Positions 4,837 to 5,188 of a DNA stretch of 5,188 nucleotides are shown piece by piece. The first letter of the stretch is position 1. The number at the start of each line of letters is the position of its first letter. A program made the position numbers and the translations under genes. The notes under the pieces are model-generated. The model was not told where the DNA came from, did no database searches, and saw only the letters and a program-made list of their open reading frames with translations. The stretch comes from Alphaproteobacteria bacterium UBA6062 (GTDB taxonomy: Bacteria > Pseudomonadota > Alphaproteobacteria > Sneathiellales > Sneathiellaceae): the NCBI GenBank assembly GCA_002428885.1, contig DIYE01000175.1, positions 1 through 5,188 on the forward strand. The letters are read 5' to 3'.

Positions 4837-5188
4837 TTGGATGAAAGAGAAGGGCGCAGGATCAGGTAGATTCCGATCAGGACCATCGGAACCGACAGGA
4901 GCTGTCCCATCGTGGAGCCACCGATCAGAAAGCCCAGATGGGCATCCGGCTGTCGGAAAAGCTCCACAAAACCTCGAGCTGCCGCATAACCTACCAGGAA
5001 GACTCCTGTTAAAAATCCGGGTTTGTCGGAGAGGTCCGATTTGCGCAAAACCAGGATGATCAGGAAAAGAAGGGCGCCTTCAAGCACAGCCTCGTAAAGC
5101 TGGCTTGGATGTCTCGGTAATGGACCGCCGGTTGGAAAAACCATGGCCCATGGCACATCGGAAACACGTCCGTATAACTCACCATTGA
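4833..5188 (-). CDS. lgt: Prolipoprotein diacylglyceryl transferase, C-terminal part (cut by the window edge)
   Basis: Lgt is an inner-membrane enzyme that moves diacylglyceryl from phosphatidylglycerol to the lipobox cysteine of prolipoproteins. Only about the last 117 residues are present; the gene enters from position 5188. The first full codon (5186) opens with NGELYGRVSDVPWAMVFP, the second half of the Lgt signature. The arginine and asparagine just before it, known to be needed in E. coli, are outside the window. Then come PRHPSQLYEAVLEG and GYAAARGFVELFRQPDAHLG, whose AAAR arginine appears to match the essential E. coli R239. STMGQLLSVPM precedes the last membrane segment. Three hydrophobic segments are visible. 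A GTG at 5156 could be misread as a start but is an internal valine. The stop overlaps the next ATG by 4 nt. Confidence 0.96.
   Translation of the reverse strand, partial: NGELYGRVSDVPWAMVFPTGGPLPRHPSQLYEAVLEGALLFLIILVLRKSDLSDKPGFLTGVFLVGYAAARGFVELFRQPDAHLGFLIGGSTMGQLLSVPMVLIGIYLILRPSLSSK

Noticed and set aside
4465..4869. 134-codon plus-strand ORF opposite the methyltransferase
   Set aside because: Fully overlaps a methyltransferase with all family motifs intact; composition looks like a reverse-frame shadow.

Overview
The window looks like chromosomal core sequence from an alphaproteobacterium. Every convincing gene lies on the minus strand, so transcription runs from high to low coordinates. 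The evidence is the family set and its order: lgt, an NDUFAF7/MidA-type methyltransferase, pgeF, a lipoprotein, prs, then a long-form bL25 gene. From general knowledge this order recurs in alphaproteobacteria, where pth and ychF usually follow rplY. Base composition is moderate by eye, and no gene shows signs of recent transfer. A marine lineage of the Rhodospirillales/Sneathiella/Kiloniella kind is a guess only.

Layout in transcription order. From 5188 to 2986 runs a tight cluster: the 3' part of lgt (5' end outside the window), a SAM-dependent methyltransferase overlapping it by 4 nt, and pgeF 3 nt further on. After 135 nt comes a two-repeat lipoprotein of unknown function (2850-1996, GTG start). 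A possible 21-codon hydrophobic leader ORF (2905-2840) overlaps its start. A weak intrinsic terminator (1994-1972) lies at its end. The next 171-nt spacer (1995-1825) holds a good candidate sigma70-type promoter for prs, with a perfect inverted repeat around its -35 box. prs (1824-889) and rplY (794-150) follow, separated by two strong hairpins and no obvious promoter. The last 149 bases, after rplY, contain no gene I can support but hold a striking nested set of inverted repeats (14-102).

How the genes fit together. The upstream cluster concerns the cell envelope and respiration. Lgt lipidates lipoproteins, PgeF edits mis-incorporated amino acids from peptidoglycan precursors, and the methyltransferase is related to the complex I assembly factor NDUFAF7. 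The lipoprotein carries a lipobox, so it should be an Lgt substrate. The downstream pair is housekeeping: PRPP synthesis and a 5S rRNA-binding ribosomal protein. I found no mobile element, CRISPR array, tRNA/rRNA or defence system. The least explained items are the nested palindromic element, the duplicated-domain lipoprotein, its leader ORF, and the palindromic prs promoter.
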